Counted from the first letter of the stretch, positions 35,100 through 46,521 are shown. The stretch is 64,000 bases of DNA from Pegea sp. RAD2-039 (GCA_034620365.1 JAQGEQ010000290.1:1-64000); one strand, 5' to 3'. Made by a program: numbers and translations. Notes: generated from the letters alone by a model not told the origin.

Positions 35100-36200
35100 T
35101 AATTCTTGTGTCTCATCACCTTAGTTTCAACTGAAGTAATCTAGTATCCATGGCCGAGTCCTGGCTATCTGATAAAATGTCGAAGCCAAGTTCTTCAAGC
35201 TACGATAGCTTTAGGCATCATTGAATTTAGCGACGGCGGTGTTTGCTTACTTTATGAAAATTAATTAAATGTTCAAAAGGTTCAAATTTCGATTCTTTCT
35301 CATCATCCAAAATACTTTTAAAATTTTACACAAAAAGTATACAGACTTACCAAAGTGTACCAAAAATCTTTAAAGGATTGACTTAGTTTCTGTTTTTCAA
35401 ATTGTAGCAAATGAAGGTTAACTTTTATTCGGTTTGTTTACATAGAGCCGTTTCAGCAATGATTCAACATAAGTCTGAAAGCTCTCAAAATACATCTTCG
35501 GTTGTGCAGTTAATAAGCGTTACCAATTTTCTCCTATCAGCTTAATTCGACCCACACCCTTACAAAACGTAGGTAGAAATGTTCATCCATACATTTGTTG
35601 GCTACCAATAGCTATTAGGGTCCATAGATAAAACTTATCAGCCGCCAGTGAAGTAACAAGTTTTTCGAGAAGGTAATCACGGTTTGGAATCTTTTTTCTG
35701 ACTTCATCAATCTATCTTTCAAAATTTTGTTTACAAAATTTGATTTCAGTAATTCTGTCAGCAAATGATACTGCTAATTTTTTCACTTATTCTATTTTGA
35801 TCATCAGTTTTGAGATATTTTCATTATCTTTCCGCATCCATATTGTTATTTGCTCGCTATAAGAGCTGCATTGAATAAAATAAAGAAATGAGAGTGGTAG
35901 TTTTTTATTCATTTATATTTTAACTTTAACGATTGGATGCAGCTCTGCGTTTTTTGATGCCAGGATCGTTAGAATCTTTTATTTGTCGGAGACATTCTCG
36001 CGGCAGCTCGCCTATTGGTTAATCTGTGTTTGTGAGACGTTTTTGGACTGCATGAAGCTGCTAGTTGATGACTTAAAATTGATATCGGTTATAAGAAGTT
36101 TCCTAGAATTATCTCAGCATTTTATTTCATCTGAGAACTTAAAATTGAATATTTTACAAGTTTGATTTCTACAAGACTCTACAATGACACTAGGTGTCAT
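35100..36200 (+). mobile_element. Decayed LINE remnant, second family
   Basis: On the + strand, 35105-35275 holds pieces of an APE endonuclease: LVSHH, AESWLSDK and, after frameshifts, DGGVCLLYEN. The LVSHH...SWL part aligns with 40478-40555, so both derive from one family different from the LINE at 1432-4504. A possible RT scrap (SPISLIRP) lies near 35540. Limits beyond the endonuclease part are uncertain. Confidence 0.55.
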
Positions 36201-36367
36201 TCAAGATATTAACTTGGGTTAAATTTGAATAGAAATTTACTAGGGATGAATGTAAGATTGTATTCTCGAAACAACTCATTGTTGTTAAGATAAAAAAGTG
36301 TCGTAAATATAAATAATAAAACCAAAACATTTTTTTTTATATATAATAACTTGTGACATCTCATCAT

Positions 36368-36440
36368 GGCCGGTTAGCTCAGTTGGTGAGAGCGTCGTGC
36401 TAATAACGCGAATGTCGCGGTTCGATTACCGTACTGGCCA
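36368..36440 (+). tRNA. tRNA-Ile (AAU), degenerate copy
   Basis: Compared with the intact copies at 38776 and 43713 it has a changed D-loop base and a damaged T-arm: one G is lost and CC has become TA, leaving about four pairs and an abnormal loop. The acceptor stem and anticodon (AAT) are kept. Probably a pseudo-tRNA. Confidence 0.8.
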
Positions 36441-36448
36441 TCTTTCTT

Positions 36449-36520
36449 TCCTCGTTAGTATAGTGGTGAGTATCCCCGCCTGTCACGCGGGAGACCGGGG
36501 TTCGATTCCCCGACGGGGAG
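36449..36520 (+). tRNA. tRNA-Asp (GUC)
   Basis: 72 nt, cloverleaf complete: acceptor TCCTCGT/ACGGGGA, anticodon GTC in CCTGTCACG, and T-loop GGTTCGATTCC. A T6 run follows within 10 nt as a Pol III terminator. It lies 8 nt after the degenerate tRNA-Ile. Confidence 0.95.
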
Positions 36521-36529
36521 ATTTTTTGG

Positions 36530-37601
36530 CAATTTATAATTTTATTTATTAATTTATTTCATTAAAGATAACAACTGTTTATTAAATTTTGAAAAAAAAT
36601 CACAAATATTAATTACTAAACCCGCTATTTTTACAAACAGCTTATGATAAGAGATATAAATGTTGCAATGTAAATAATGAAGTAGAATTTATTATTTTAG
36701 AAAATTTTGCAATCAATATTACCTCAGAATTGCATTTTATATAGATAACAGACCTCTGTAAAAGTAGTTGCAAGTCACTGAAACATATTTAGAAATTAAT
36801 ATAACAAATAAAAAGTTTCAAATTTTGCAAATGCTCTTTTTCGAGTTTTTGTCATCAGGTCACAAATAGGTGAGTTGAATCTTTGATACAACGTACACTT
36901 ATCTTGATGTTTTATAAATCTTCGTTACTTCCTTACTTAAGTTACTAAAACCATTTTATAAGAAGAGGTTTTGTGATCAACTTCAATCAACTTACAATTG
37001 TTAACCAGAGCTGTTAAATCAGGAGAGTTTATTCTGTCAGTTGCTTCCTCAAAGTTATTTCCTTATAACTTTGCATCAGATAACTCCTAAAATTTTTCAG
37101 CATGAACAATAGTAAGAATGTAAAAGATGATGAGAAGTTACTTTAAAAAGCTTTTCATTCAATTCAGCTTCACAATAAAATGGTACAAATGCCTGCAGAA
37201 CAAAAAGCTGTTCAACAAAAAAGCAGGTTCAACAAAACCTTTAATGCCATTTGGAATTATTTTAATTTCTTACAAAACTATAAATGCGTAAAACTTGTCA
37301 CAAACAATTCTCAGACAATGCACAAAAAGTTTATCAAACAATTTAAATATTAGTGTAGATCATTAGTGTTCAATTAAAAACGTTGATATTAACAAAGATT
37401 TTTCTAGCTGTTAAAAGTTTGTAACACGTTAAGATGATAATAATACTTTGAAAAAATATATGTTATTTGAAAAAATTAGTAAATAATAAAGTAAGTAATG
37501 CCTTGAAAAAATTAATAATATATTGACAAATTATTATACAAAATTCAAATTAACTTTATATGATGTATATGTAAATTGCTTATAATCAAGTAAGATTATC
37601 A
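36530..37601. other. AT-rich spacer
   Basis: About 50 bp after the tRNA-Asp resembles the 3' flank of the minus-strand tRNA-Asp copies; beyond that no homology to the duplicated cassette and no gene were seen. Confidence 0.4.
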
Positions 37602-38267
37602 TGAAAAAGTTTTCATCAATATGTTTTTACTAACCCTATAGATGTGTTCAGAACACCAAAAGGAGCTTAGTTTTCATTTTTCGAGTCAGCATCTACATCA
37701 ATCAATCAAACAAACTGTTGTTATTTTAAATCTGTTTTCTATGTAACACTTTTAATCAAAAGATTCAAGAAATTTGTTTAAGAAATCAAGCATTTTTACT
37801 TGTCATAAATATAAAGTAAAATGGAAGTCTAAAAGCTTTAATCACAATTCCATAATTATAAAAAAATGTTGAAAGTATAACAAAAAAACTAAATTACAAA
37901 AACATTAGATTTACTGAAAAAAAACATGATAGCAACATTTTTCAAAGTAAACAAAAAACATCAGTAAATTTGTTGATATAGTTTCAAATTAAAACTATAT
38001 TTGCTTAAACTATTGAAGGAAGTTTTAAATTTGGTAAATACCTTCTTTAGTAAATATATTTCGTCAAATTCACAGGTATAAGTTGAGACTTATGCAAGGT
38101 TGTCTTTTATATTTATCAAGGGTTTGACAACAAATAAGCTTTGCCCAAAATTATTTTTGTAAAACAAATTACTATAACAAATAATGGTTGAACTTTTTTC
38201 TCAACCTAAAAAAGTTATGGAGAGCTTATCAGCCCCAGATTGTATAGAGCATCATTTAACATTTGTA

Positions 38268-38414
38268 AGGGCGCCAAGTTGGCACCCGCCAAAAATTGCC
38301 TCAATCGACGGTTTTTCACGTCGATAGGGCGGGGTATTGGGTATAGTTTTCAACTAGCAATAAACGCACCTCGGTTAAACCTCATTGGTTACGTTATCGC
38401 CACTGCGCAAAGCT
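38268..38414 (-). ncRNA. U4: U4 spliceosomal snRNA (copy A)
   Basis: The minus strand begins AGCTTTGCGCAGTGGC, the universal U4 5' end that pairs with U6. The 5' stem-loop with the 15.5K k-turn (CCAATGAGG...CCGAGG), stem I sequence TTTATTGCTAGTTGAAAAC, CCCAATACCCCGCC, a central hairpin, the Sm site AATTTTTGG and a 3' hairpin (GGGTGCC/GGCGCCC) follow in order. Length is about 146 nt as expected (human 145). U4 pairs with U6 in the U4/U6.U5 tri-snRNP. Confidence 0.96.
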
Positions 38415-38695
38415 AAAGACTATGCGAAGACGTCTTGAATATGGACTCGTTGTTAAGTTTACTGTTTGTGGGTACCGTTAGCCCGCGTTTTAGTTTTTGT
38501 ATTTGTTTAAAGTAATGTTTCTGTAAATAACTTAGGAAAATAAATGTTTAGATTTAAAAATGTAGTAATATTCATCTTTTACAAAGATATAAGCGCTGTG
38601 AATCTTTATCCAAATTTTAAAAAATGTTCATAAAATTTATACTTATAAAAATCTAATAAAACAACTTAATATAAATAAAATCGCCAAAAAATAAG

Positions 38696-38767
38696 CTCCC
38701 CGTCGGGGAATCGAACCCCGGTCTCCCGCGTGACAGGCGGGGATACTCACCACTATACTAACGAGGA
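38696..38767 (-). tRNA. tRNA-Asp (GUC), copy A
   Basis: Identical in sequence to the tRNA-Asp at 36449-36520. A T6 terminator run lies just downstream on the minus strand (38683-38694 region). Confidence 0.96.
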
Positions 38768-38775
38768 CAAGAACA

Positions 38776-38849
38776 TGGCCAGTACGGGGATCGAACCCGC
38801 GACATTCGCGTTATTAGCACGACGCTCTAACCAACTGAGCTAACCGGCC
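38776..38849 (-). tRNA. tRNA-Ile (AAU), copy A
   Basis: 74 nt, intact cloverleaf: acceptor GGCCGGT/ACTGGCC, D-arm GCTCAGTTGGTTAGAGC, anticodon AAT in TGCTAATAACG, T-arm GCGGGTTCGATCCCCGT. It precedes tRNA-Asp by 8 nt, so the pair could be one dicistronic Pol III transcript. Confidence 0.97.
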
Positions 38850-38954
38850 ATGGCTATTAGCCTAAAATCTGTTATTTATTCCAAATATTTTTACTCAATT
38901 CATTTGAAATTTATTTTTGTAGAAAATCGAATGCAAAAGTAGAAAATGTTTTCT

Positions 38955-40183
38955 CTAATTCTCTGACTTCAATCAGTTTAAAAACTTTTTAAGTAAAATC
39001 AAAACAAAGGTAGAGATTTGATAATATTAAATATTTTCTATAAAGACTTAAAGTATTCTTATATTATTGACCATTTTACTAATTAATAATTTGCAGATTT
39101 ATCATAATAATCTTATTTTTTTTGTATTTAAAAGATTTCAAATTGTTTTGTGTTTTAAATTGTAGATTGAAATCATCAAATTAATACATTCAAAAATATT
39201 TAAAAATAATAAAATATATTAAGTAAATATTAAAATATTTAACAAAGTTTACTGTTAGAATATTTAAAGGAATTTGTTTTTAAGTTTAAAAATATTTCAA
39301 ATCAACTTAGATAAATGAACCAGTGAATCAAATCGCAAAGATTATTTTTAAAGATTTTGTTGGAACGGTTTTGATGGAAAAACATATCACAGAAAATGTT
39401 TTTTTAGTTAGTTTATTGAACAAACTTGTGTAATGTAACTTAGCAACATTTAGTTCGCTTGTTTGATTTATAGATTTGAATTTCTTAAAGTTAAATCTTG
39501 TATCTTCTGTTAATTAAAAATAACAAAAATTTATAAAAAGTCAAAAGACTTAAATTATTCTGATTATTTTTCATAGCCATCAACAAACAATGTGGGATTT
39601 TAAACAGTTGATCATCTACTATATTCTATTACTTTATAGAATTATGGGATGCTAGGGGAGCTATAAATTGGATTTTGATAAAGATTCAATATTTTTCGTT
39701 CTTATTACATGATGAATGATTCTTTAATATCATTCTGAACTATTCAATACGTCTGCTAGGTTTTTTTTAATTTTTTTAAAAGTAGTTTATAAAATTGTTT
39801 CCATTTTCGTTGGTAAATCTGTTCTTACAGTTTTGTTTTTAAAATTATAAATAAGAAAGCTTTTATGTAAAAATATAAATTAGTAAAAGAAATATTTAAG
39901 AACTTTTTTTAATATATTTAAGAATTTTCAGAAGTTTGTGAAACTCTGAAACCATTGATTGTTCTGATCAAGCTATCTATATTTAGCTGAACCAAAATGC
40001 AGCAACGGATTCACAAACGACTAGTAAAAGAACTACGTGAAAAACAAGATAATGCTTGATTGAGTGAAAGTAGTGATAAATTAACTTTTAATAATGACTT
40101 TTTCGTCATAGTTTAGCTTTTTGTAGCTTATCTAGGTTTAGTACTACCATTTTTAATAATAATACTAAGAAGTTGTGCGTCCC
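38955..40183. other. AT-rich spacer
   Basis: Lies between duplication copy A and tRNA-Ile(UAU). No feature recognised. Confidence 0.4.
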
Positions 40184-40271
40184 GCTCCAGTGGCGCAATC
40201 GGTTAGCGCGCCGTACTTATAAGACAGTATGGGTTATGCGGAGGTTGTGAGTTCGAGCCTCACCTGGAGCA
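40184..40271 (+). tRNA. tRNA-Ile (UAU) with intron
   Basis: 88 nt with a 14-nt intron at about 40222-40235, after position 37 as in eukaryotic tRNA-Ile(UAU). Acceptor GCTCCAG/CTGGAGC, anticodon TAT at 40218-40220, anticodon stem CCGTA/TGCGG, T-arm GTGAGTTCGAGCCTCAC. The intron starts AGACAG, the same bases as in the vertebrate gene. Confidence 0.96.
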
Positions 40272-40433
40272 TTTCTTTTCACAATCTTTTTTTATTGGCC
40301 GTCTCTTGCTTTGTTTGCATCTCGTTGTGTTTTACTTTGTTTTTGCCACAATTACTTATAGGACACCCAGTATGGCCGTTCTCGACAGAAGCAGTCATTA
40401 TTATTATTACTAAACTCATCTATCTCACATTAT

Positions 40434-41780
40434 TTGTCAATTAGTTCCTGTAGCATCAGATCTATGGCAAATAAAATAGTCCTTGTGTCCCATCATCTTC
40501 ACTCCAACCAAACCAATCTGTTGTTTTTAACTAATTCCTGGCTATGTGATAAATTTAAACTTAAAAGTAGTGGCCGACTCATTATGAATACATCAGACAT
40601 GATGACAATGACACTAGAGAAGGTTTGCTAGCTCTGTAGGAGTGACTAAGTTTAAAATCTAAAATCTTCCCCAATTTACAAAAATAGTTTTGATTCTTTT
40701 TTGTGTCGACTTTTTTAACTTTACAATCTAAAATCAGAGTCTTTTGTATTTGGATACCTCGTTTAAAATCTCAACAAAAATCAATGTCTTATAATATGTG
40801 CAATATTGACAGTAATAATACTCATTTAATATTCATTTTAATTGCTGGTAGGTTAATCTTTCCGGCTTAGTTTGAACTATTCCTCTATGTTTAGATGATT
40901 CATAATAACTTTCTTAATTTTATAATTGCAAATTTCTTAGACCAATGTATTCATGAATTCACTTATTTAAAAGATCACATTTTAAATCTTTTATTCTGTA
41001 AGGCTTCAGGACTTCACAACTTCACAAACTGCTTTTCTGTTCAGTCATTCTTTCTTCTCTTCTACCTGAAACCATTTTATTATTTCCTTTATAGTTCTAC
41101 TAAATCGAACTGTAAACGCACCTAACCGTGATATGGCCAATCCTAACTTCTGAAAAGTCAAATACCAAATAAACTCCGATAATTGGAAATGTCTGTTTAA
41201 TGAACGGCATTTCTTACAGTATTTCGACCACTGTTTATATCAATCGTAGCAAACTCTGCTTTAAATTAAACAATTGGTATATAAAGAGCATCTTTTATAC
41301 AAAAACAAATAAAAGTTTGATAAATGTTTTCTCTTCTCAATAAGCTTTCAAACTCTAACATCCTCTAATTTCTTCTACAAAATACTAATGATCCCTAAAG
41401 TCCCGTCATTAAAATCTCTACCATCTTTGTCTCCCATGACCTGATAATCTCTTCAGCAAAGTTTCAAAATCGATTTGGCCACTACATACCACATTCTTAA
41501 ATCTTTTAAAGGTAGAAATATGGTAAAGACTTAACATCACATGAATTTGTGCCAAGTTAAATCTTCTGTATAGAGTCCTTATATTAAAAAGTTCTTCTAA
41601 AGATGATGTTTCAGAGTTTTAATTATGTTAAAATTAATTTCTCAGAAAGTTTTCTTTAGATGTCCCTTTTTTTCGTAGAAAGAACATCTCTGTAAGCTAA
41701 ATATTAAATCCTTAAATTATCGACCTCTTTTCTCATTCTACTGTTTAGAGTCTGTTTTGTTTTGTTTTGTTTTTCTTATC
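40434..41780 (+). mobile_element. Decayed LINE remnant, second family
   Basis: 40452-40560 reads SIRSMANKIVLVSHHLHSNQ and on to FLTNSWLCDKF, an APE endonuclease N-terminus. Further along, 41710-41757 reads KSLNYRPLFSFYCLES, an RT fingers motif. No continuous frame remains. Same family as the remnant at 35100. Confidence 0.68.
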
Positions 41781-42537
41781 TTAACTTAACTTAACTTTGT
41801 TTAAGCACTGCAATCTTGTATACCACCCCTCGTCAATCGAAATGACCCTTTATTAATAGCTTTGATGACACCTAGTGAGCTAACAGCTATTTCAATAATA
41901 AATCATGATTTGCAATCTTCTTCCTGCCTTTATTACAACATAAATTTTTCTCACTATTTTCTTTCCCTTTTTCTTAAAATCACAAATTCATTCTGTTGAT
42001 TTTCTTGAGAAGTGATATCATTTTCTATTTTATCTATTTTATTATAATTTATCAATTTGTTGACTTTGTTTTATTCAGAGCTTTGCTGTGTTCCGATTTC
42101 CTCTTACATTACTTATTTAAATTATAATTGCACTTTTCAATTATTTTTCTGCAGTCATTTTGTATCGTAATCAATATCTAGATATATAATTTGAAAATTT
42201 ATAAGTTTTAATTTCAAGTTAGATTTCATTAAAATTGTAAAGTCTTCCAAATGAAAGATCAAATTGACTTTCATTAACTGATATTTTCCGATTAAATTTT
42301 AGAAATAGACAGAAATAAATCTATCACTCTTGAAACGTTTTTGGCACGGCTTTAAAAGTGATATATTAAGTCCAAATAATAATTGGTTCCTTATTGACAT
42401 CCTTCATGTTGTAGTCTTTTCTCTTTCTATTCTTAAAGCTACCCTAAAATTAAAACTGTTTGCTTGAAAAATAACTATTTTACTAATTAATCAAAAATAA
42501 TATCCTAGCTTATAACAAAAGCTTAAACACAAGATTT
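41781..42537. other. AT-rich spacer
   Basis: No feature recognised up to the edge of duplication copy B. Confidence 0.4.
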
Positions 42538-43203
42538 TGAAAAAGTTTTCATCAATATGTTTTTACTAACCCTATAGATGTGTTCAGAACACCAAAAGGA
42601 GCTTAGTTTTCATTTTTCGAGTCAGCATCTACATCAATCAATCAAACAAACTGTTGTTATTTTAAATCTGTTTTCTATGTAACACTTTTAATCAAAAGAT
42701 TCAAGAAATTTGTTTAAGAAATCAAGCATTTTTACTTGTCATAAATATAAAGTAAAATGGAAGTCTAAAAGCTTTAATCACAATTCCATAATTATAAAAA
42801 AATGTTGAAAGTATAACAAAAAAACTAAATTACAAAAACATTAGATTTACTGAAAAAAAACATGATAGCAACATTTTTGCAAGTAAACAAAAAACATCAG
42901 TAAATTTGTTGATATAGTTTCAAATTAAAACTATATTTGCTTAAACTATTGAAGGAAGTTTTAAATTTGGTAAATACCTTCTTTAGTAAATATATTTCGT
43001 CAAATTCACAGGTATAAGTTGAGACTTATGCAAGGTTGTCTTTTATATTTATCAAGGGTTTGACAACAAATAAGCTTTGCCCAAAATTATTTTTGTAAAA
43101 CAAATTACTATAACAAATAATGGTTGAACTTTTTTCTCAACTTAAAAAAGTTATGGAGAGCTCATCAGCCCCAGATTGTATAGAGCATAATTTAACATTT
43201 GTA

Positions 43204-43351
43204 AGGGCGCCAAAGTTGGCACCCGCCAAAAATTGCCTCAATCGACGGTTTTTCACGCCGATAGGGCGGGGTATTGGGTATAGTTTTCAACTAGCAATAA
43301 ACGCACCTCGGTTAAACCTCATTGGTTACGTTATCGCCACTGCGCAAAGCT
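43204..43351 (-). ncRNA. U4: U4 spliceosomal snRNA (copy B)
   Basis: As copy A, with two differences: a base in the central hairpin (ATCGGCG versus ATCGACG) that exchanges a Watson-Crick pair for a G-U wobble, and one extra loop base in the 3' hairpin. Neither breaks the fold, so both copies look functional. Confidence 0.95.
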
Positions 43352-43632
43352 AAAGACTATGCGAAGACGTCTTGAATATGCACTCGTTGTTAAGTTTACT
43401 GTTTGTGGGTACCGTTAGCCCGCGTTTTAGTTTTTGTATTTGTTTAAAGTAATGTTTCTGTAAATAACTTAGGAAAATAAATGTTTAGATTTAAAAATGT
43501 ACTAATATTCATCTTTTACAAAGATATAAGCGCTGTGAATCTTTATCCAAATTTTAAAAAATGTTCATAAAAATTATACTTATAAAAATCTAATAAAACA
43601 ACTTAATATAAATAAAATCACCAAAAAATAAG

Positions 43633-43704
43633 CTCCCCGTCGGGGAATCGAACCCCGGTCTCCCGCGTGACAGGCGGGGATACTCACCACTATACTAACG
43701 AGGA
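43633..43704 (-). tRNA. tRNA-Asp (GUC), copy B
   Basis: Identical to copy A. Confidence 0.96.
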
Positions 43705-43712
43705 CAAGAACA

Positions 43713-43786
43713 TGGCCAGTACGGGGATCGAACCCGCGACATTCGCGTTATTAGCACGACGCTCTAACCAACTGAGCTAACCGGCC
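43713..43786 (-). tRNA. tRNA-Ile (AAU), copy B
   Basis: Identical to copy A, including the 8-nt spacer to tRNA-Asp. Confidence 0.97.
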
Positions 43787-43989
43787 ATGGCTGTTAGCCT
43801 AAAATCTGTTATTTATTCCAAATATTTTTACTCAATTCATTTGAAATTTATTTTTGTAGAAAATCGAATGCAAAAGTAGAAAATGTTTTCTATATTACAA
43901 ATATCTTTACTTGCTTTACTTAAAGTTTAAGTTGTTATTATTGAAAATCGGAAGTGATAATTACAAATCTTTGAAAATTAATGACATCA

Positions 43990-44583
43990 ATTTTAATGAC
44001 ATCGATTTGGATTCTGATGTTCTTGGATGCCAGCGATTTTTTGTAAATTACACAAACACAGCCACATCTAAAATAATTTGGTCATAACGCAAACAAAAAA
44101 ATATATATTTAAAGTACTATATGGTTTTAACCAAGCTTCAGTAATAAAAACAAATGTGAGATCATGAGAATGCAAAAGAGCATTAAATTGGAAAATTTTA
44201 TTAATAATTGACCGCGCGTTGAAGAACACAACTAATGTGATAGAAAGGTTATCTTTTATACGCCTGTTAGACTTGATGATAAGCTTCTGTGAATTGATAT
44301 CTTGGGCTGAAAGGATGGTGTTCACAATTGTATGTGGAGAGAATGTGACAAAAGAATATGTGGGACCAGTAGTTAATTGCCACTTCCATTTATTGAAAAA
44401 ATCTTGAAAGTTTTCAAGGCGGACCTCGAACTTTGTACTTAAAATCAGTTGGTTGTTCATTCTGGTTTCGGTATATTTTGGATGGAAATTTTTGTACTTC
44501 AAACTTTTGAATAAAATTAGCAAAAATTTTGATGAACTTTTTGTAAAAAGACTGAAGAAGATATGTAAAGTCTGTAATCCCAA
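43990..44583 (-). mobile_element. LINE fragment covering the 5' part of the endonuclease ORF
   Basis: The frame 44068-44583 reads FNARSIINKIFQFNALLHSH and TFVFITEAWLKPY, matching the N-terminal endonuclease of the LINE at 1432-4504. 43990-44100 continues the homology (the block encoding the GGGVCVIY region) after a frameshift. About 110 codons upstream of the endonuclease (e.g. WKWQLTTGPTYSFVTFSPHT) are not in the other copies, so this is the only view here of that 5' coding region. 3' truncated. It starts about 100 bp from the end of duplication copy B. Confidence 0.85.
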
Positions 44584-44589
44584 TTTATA

Positions 44590-45624
44590 AAAGACGTTAA
44601 GTGTTTTAAAGTCAAGGTTTTACTGCAGGATATTAGCAACTTAATAGATGGTTTTAGATTTAATATTAAAGAATCAACCTGATATGAGATATGAAAATCA
44701 GTATTTTTTTGTTGTTTCTTATGATAAAACCGTAAAAAATATTATTTACTTTTTGCACAAAAAAGTTGTCATCTAAAAGTAGATTTAAACCATTAAAGCA
44801 ACAGAACTTTTAAGACATGTCAAGACTAATTAGCAATTTGTTTGATAAGTTTAAACCTAATGCATAACTTTTCTTTTATAAAGTTTATACTAAATTTAAC
44901 TTGAAATTATTGGTATGATAAAATATAATTATTCATAACATTATCCATTAAACATTTTAGCTATTACAAAGCTGCTAGCATAACTTAGGTTCTACTTAGG
45001 TACATCACCTTGTAATTCTTATCAACTTCACTATTTAGTAAAACTTTTTGCATTTATTAGTTTGTCTGAAGATTTTAACAATAATTTATTATAATTTGAA
45101 AGTGGGGCCAAATTGTCGGGGTTTTATACATGACACCATAATTCTTTGTTTTGTTTCATATTTCTACACTTGTAATTTATTTATGATAATATTTTTACTA
45201 TAAATTTGATTAATTTTTAGTAATTATTGCTAATAATTATTCAGCATTATTGATGAGACTTAATAAATTTGATAAAATATTTTTGCTTTAAATGATATAT
45301 AAAATAAAAAAACTTTTTTCAACTTTTGAAAAGGGTTTTCCTCTTAAAATAGCTTTTTGTTTATTTTAATCGGTTTTAATTAAATCTTTTAATTAAAAGC
45401 TTTTAGCATCTTATGTTATTTAATTGTTCTTTAAAGTAGCTGACATTTCTTATTTTTATATTCCCATACATATGATTTTATTCTAATAGTCATATGATTT
45501 TTGATAAACTCAAACAATTTGTCTTTAAATATATATTTGCTTAGTTTGTTTGAATTATTTTTATGTTTTTATTAAATGCATTTCATTTTAATCATAGAAA
45601 AATTTCACTAAATTTATATTTTAG
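44590..45624. other. AT-rich spacer
   Basis: No feature recognised. Confidence 0.4.
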
Positions 45625-45681
45625 TGTTTCAAATGTAAAATAAAGATATTTAATTTGTTTTTTAATTCAAAGTTATGCAAT

Positions 45682-46521
45682 ATGATAAGTTTGTCTAAAA
45701 TTACCATGCGAAAATTTATTACTAAGCCTCAACTTAATGTGGTTATATTATGGATTGGTATCTTCCTATTATCTGGGCTCGCAGTAGTAGTTAAAGTTCC
45801 AGAAACAATATTTTCAAGAAAGCACAACATTTTGAATAAATGGTTTGTCAAATTTTCTTGGTTTTGGACTCTTGTAGTTACTGGTCCTTACATGGTTATG
45901 ACTGCTTTTGTTTATGGTGGTGAAATTTGGAAAAAATCAGTATTAAGAGCAATAATTAGGCTCATGATTGGTACAATGGTTTGGTATTTTTGGGCAAGAA
46001 TAGTTTTTCCATTGATTGAAAATCTTACTGGTGTATGTTTAGATTCTACAAATATTCCTGATTTTGAAATTCATAACAAACTTTCTTGTAAAAATATAAA
46101 TGGAACTTGGAGTTCTTTTGATATTTCTGGACATTGCTTTCTGTTAACTTATTGTATTTTGTTTATATCATCTGAAACTCAACTGCATCTACATTGGCAT
46201 AAGATACCAAATAAAGCTTCTTTAGTAATTCCGATTGGCTCTAGAACATTAACATCTGTAAAAAGCCGTTTTCATAAAACTTTGAAACTTATAAATCTTT
46301 TTTTTATACTTAATTATACTTTATTATTTTTATGGCATTTTATGATAATAGCTACTTGCCTATACTTTCATAACTTCTTTGATAAGCCTTTAGGAGCAAG
46401 TTTTGCAATAATATCTTGGATGGCAACTTATAATGAATGGTATAAGCATTCATTATCTCCAGGCTTACCAGGTAAAGGCCAACTTTTCAATTTACTGACT
46501 TCATCAACTAAAATGGATTAG
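45682..46521 (+). CDS. FITM2: Fat storage-inducing transmembrane protein (FITM family)
   Basis: ER membrane acyl-CoA diphosphatase family needed for lipid-droplet budding. Single exon. The first ATG in frame is at 45682, giving 279 residues (human FITM2 262). Several hydrophobic segments are visible, e.g. about 18-38, 56-76, 88-110, 150-166 and 205-230. Family signatures are FDISGHCFLL with the catalytic His at about 151, LWHFMIIATCLYFH with a second His at about 230, and the C-terminal SLSPGLPGKG. An acceptor (TTTATATTTTAG) lies 57 nt before the ATG. FITM1 is vertebrate-specific, so a FITM2-type name is the natural one. Confidence 0.93.
   Translation: MISLSKITMRKFITKPQLNVVILWIGIFLLSGLAVVVKVPETIFSRKHNILNKWFVKFSWFWTLVVTGPYMVMTAFVYGGEIWKKSVLRAIIRLMIGTMVWYFWARIVFPLIENLTGVCLDSTNIPDFEIHNKLSCKNINGTWSSFDISGHCFLLTYCILFISSETQLHLHWHKIPNKASLVIPIGSRTLTSVKSRFHKTLKLINLFFILNYTLLFLWHFMIIATCLYFHNFFDKPLGASFAIISWMATYNEWYKHSLSPGLPGKGQLFNLLTSSTKMD

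Larger units (their letters stand above)
37602..38954. repeat. Segmental duplication, copy A (U4 + tRNA-Ile + tRNA-Asp cassette)
   Basis: 1.35 kb aligned to 42538-43891 in direct orientation, with about a dozen mismatches and one 1-bp indel seen by eye (about 99% identity). It carries one U4 snRNA and two tRNA genes, all on the minus strand. The edges are sharp: AAAAGTTTTCATCAATATG on the left, AGAAAATGTTTTCT on the right. Confidence 0.95.
42538..43891. repeat. Segmental duplication, copy B
   Basis: Direct-orientation partner of 37602-38954, offset 4936-4937 bp. Copy B has one extra A in the U4 3' hairpin loop and scattered substitutions. The three RNA genes are all retained. Confidence 0.95.

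Noticed and set aside
36530..37000. Possible third U4 gene downstream of the inverted tRNA pair
   Set aside because: At the expected distance no AGCTTTGCGC or k-turn sequence is present.
43120..43353. 77-codon + strand open frame
   Set aside because: It lies antisense across the U4 snRNA gene and the equivalent frame in copy A is broken by the 1-bp indel.
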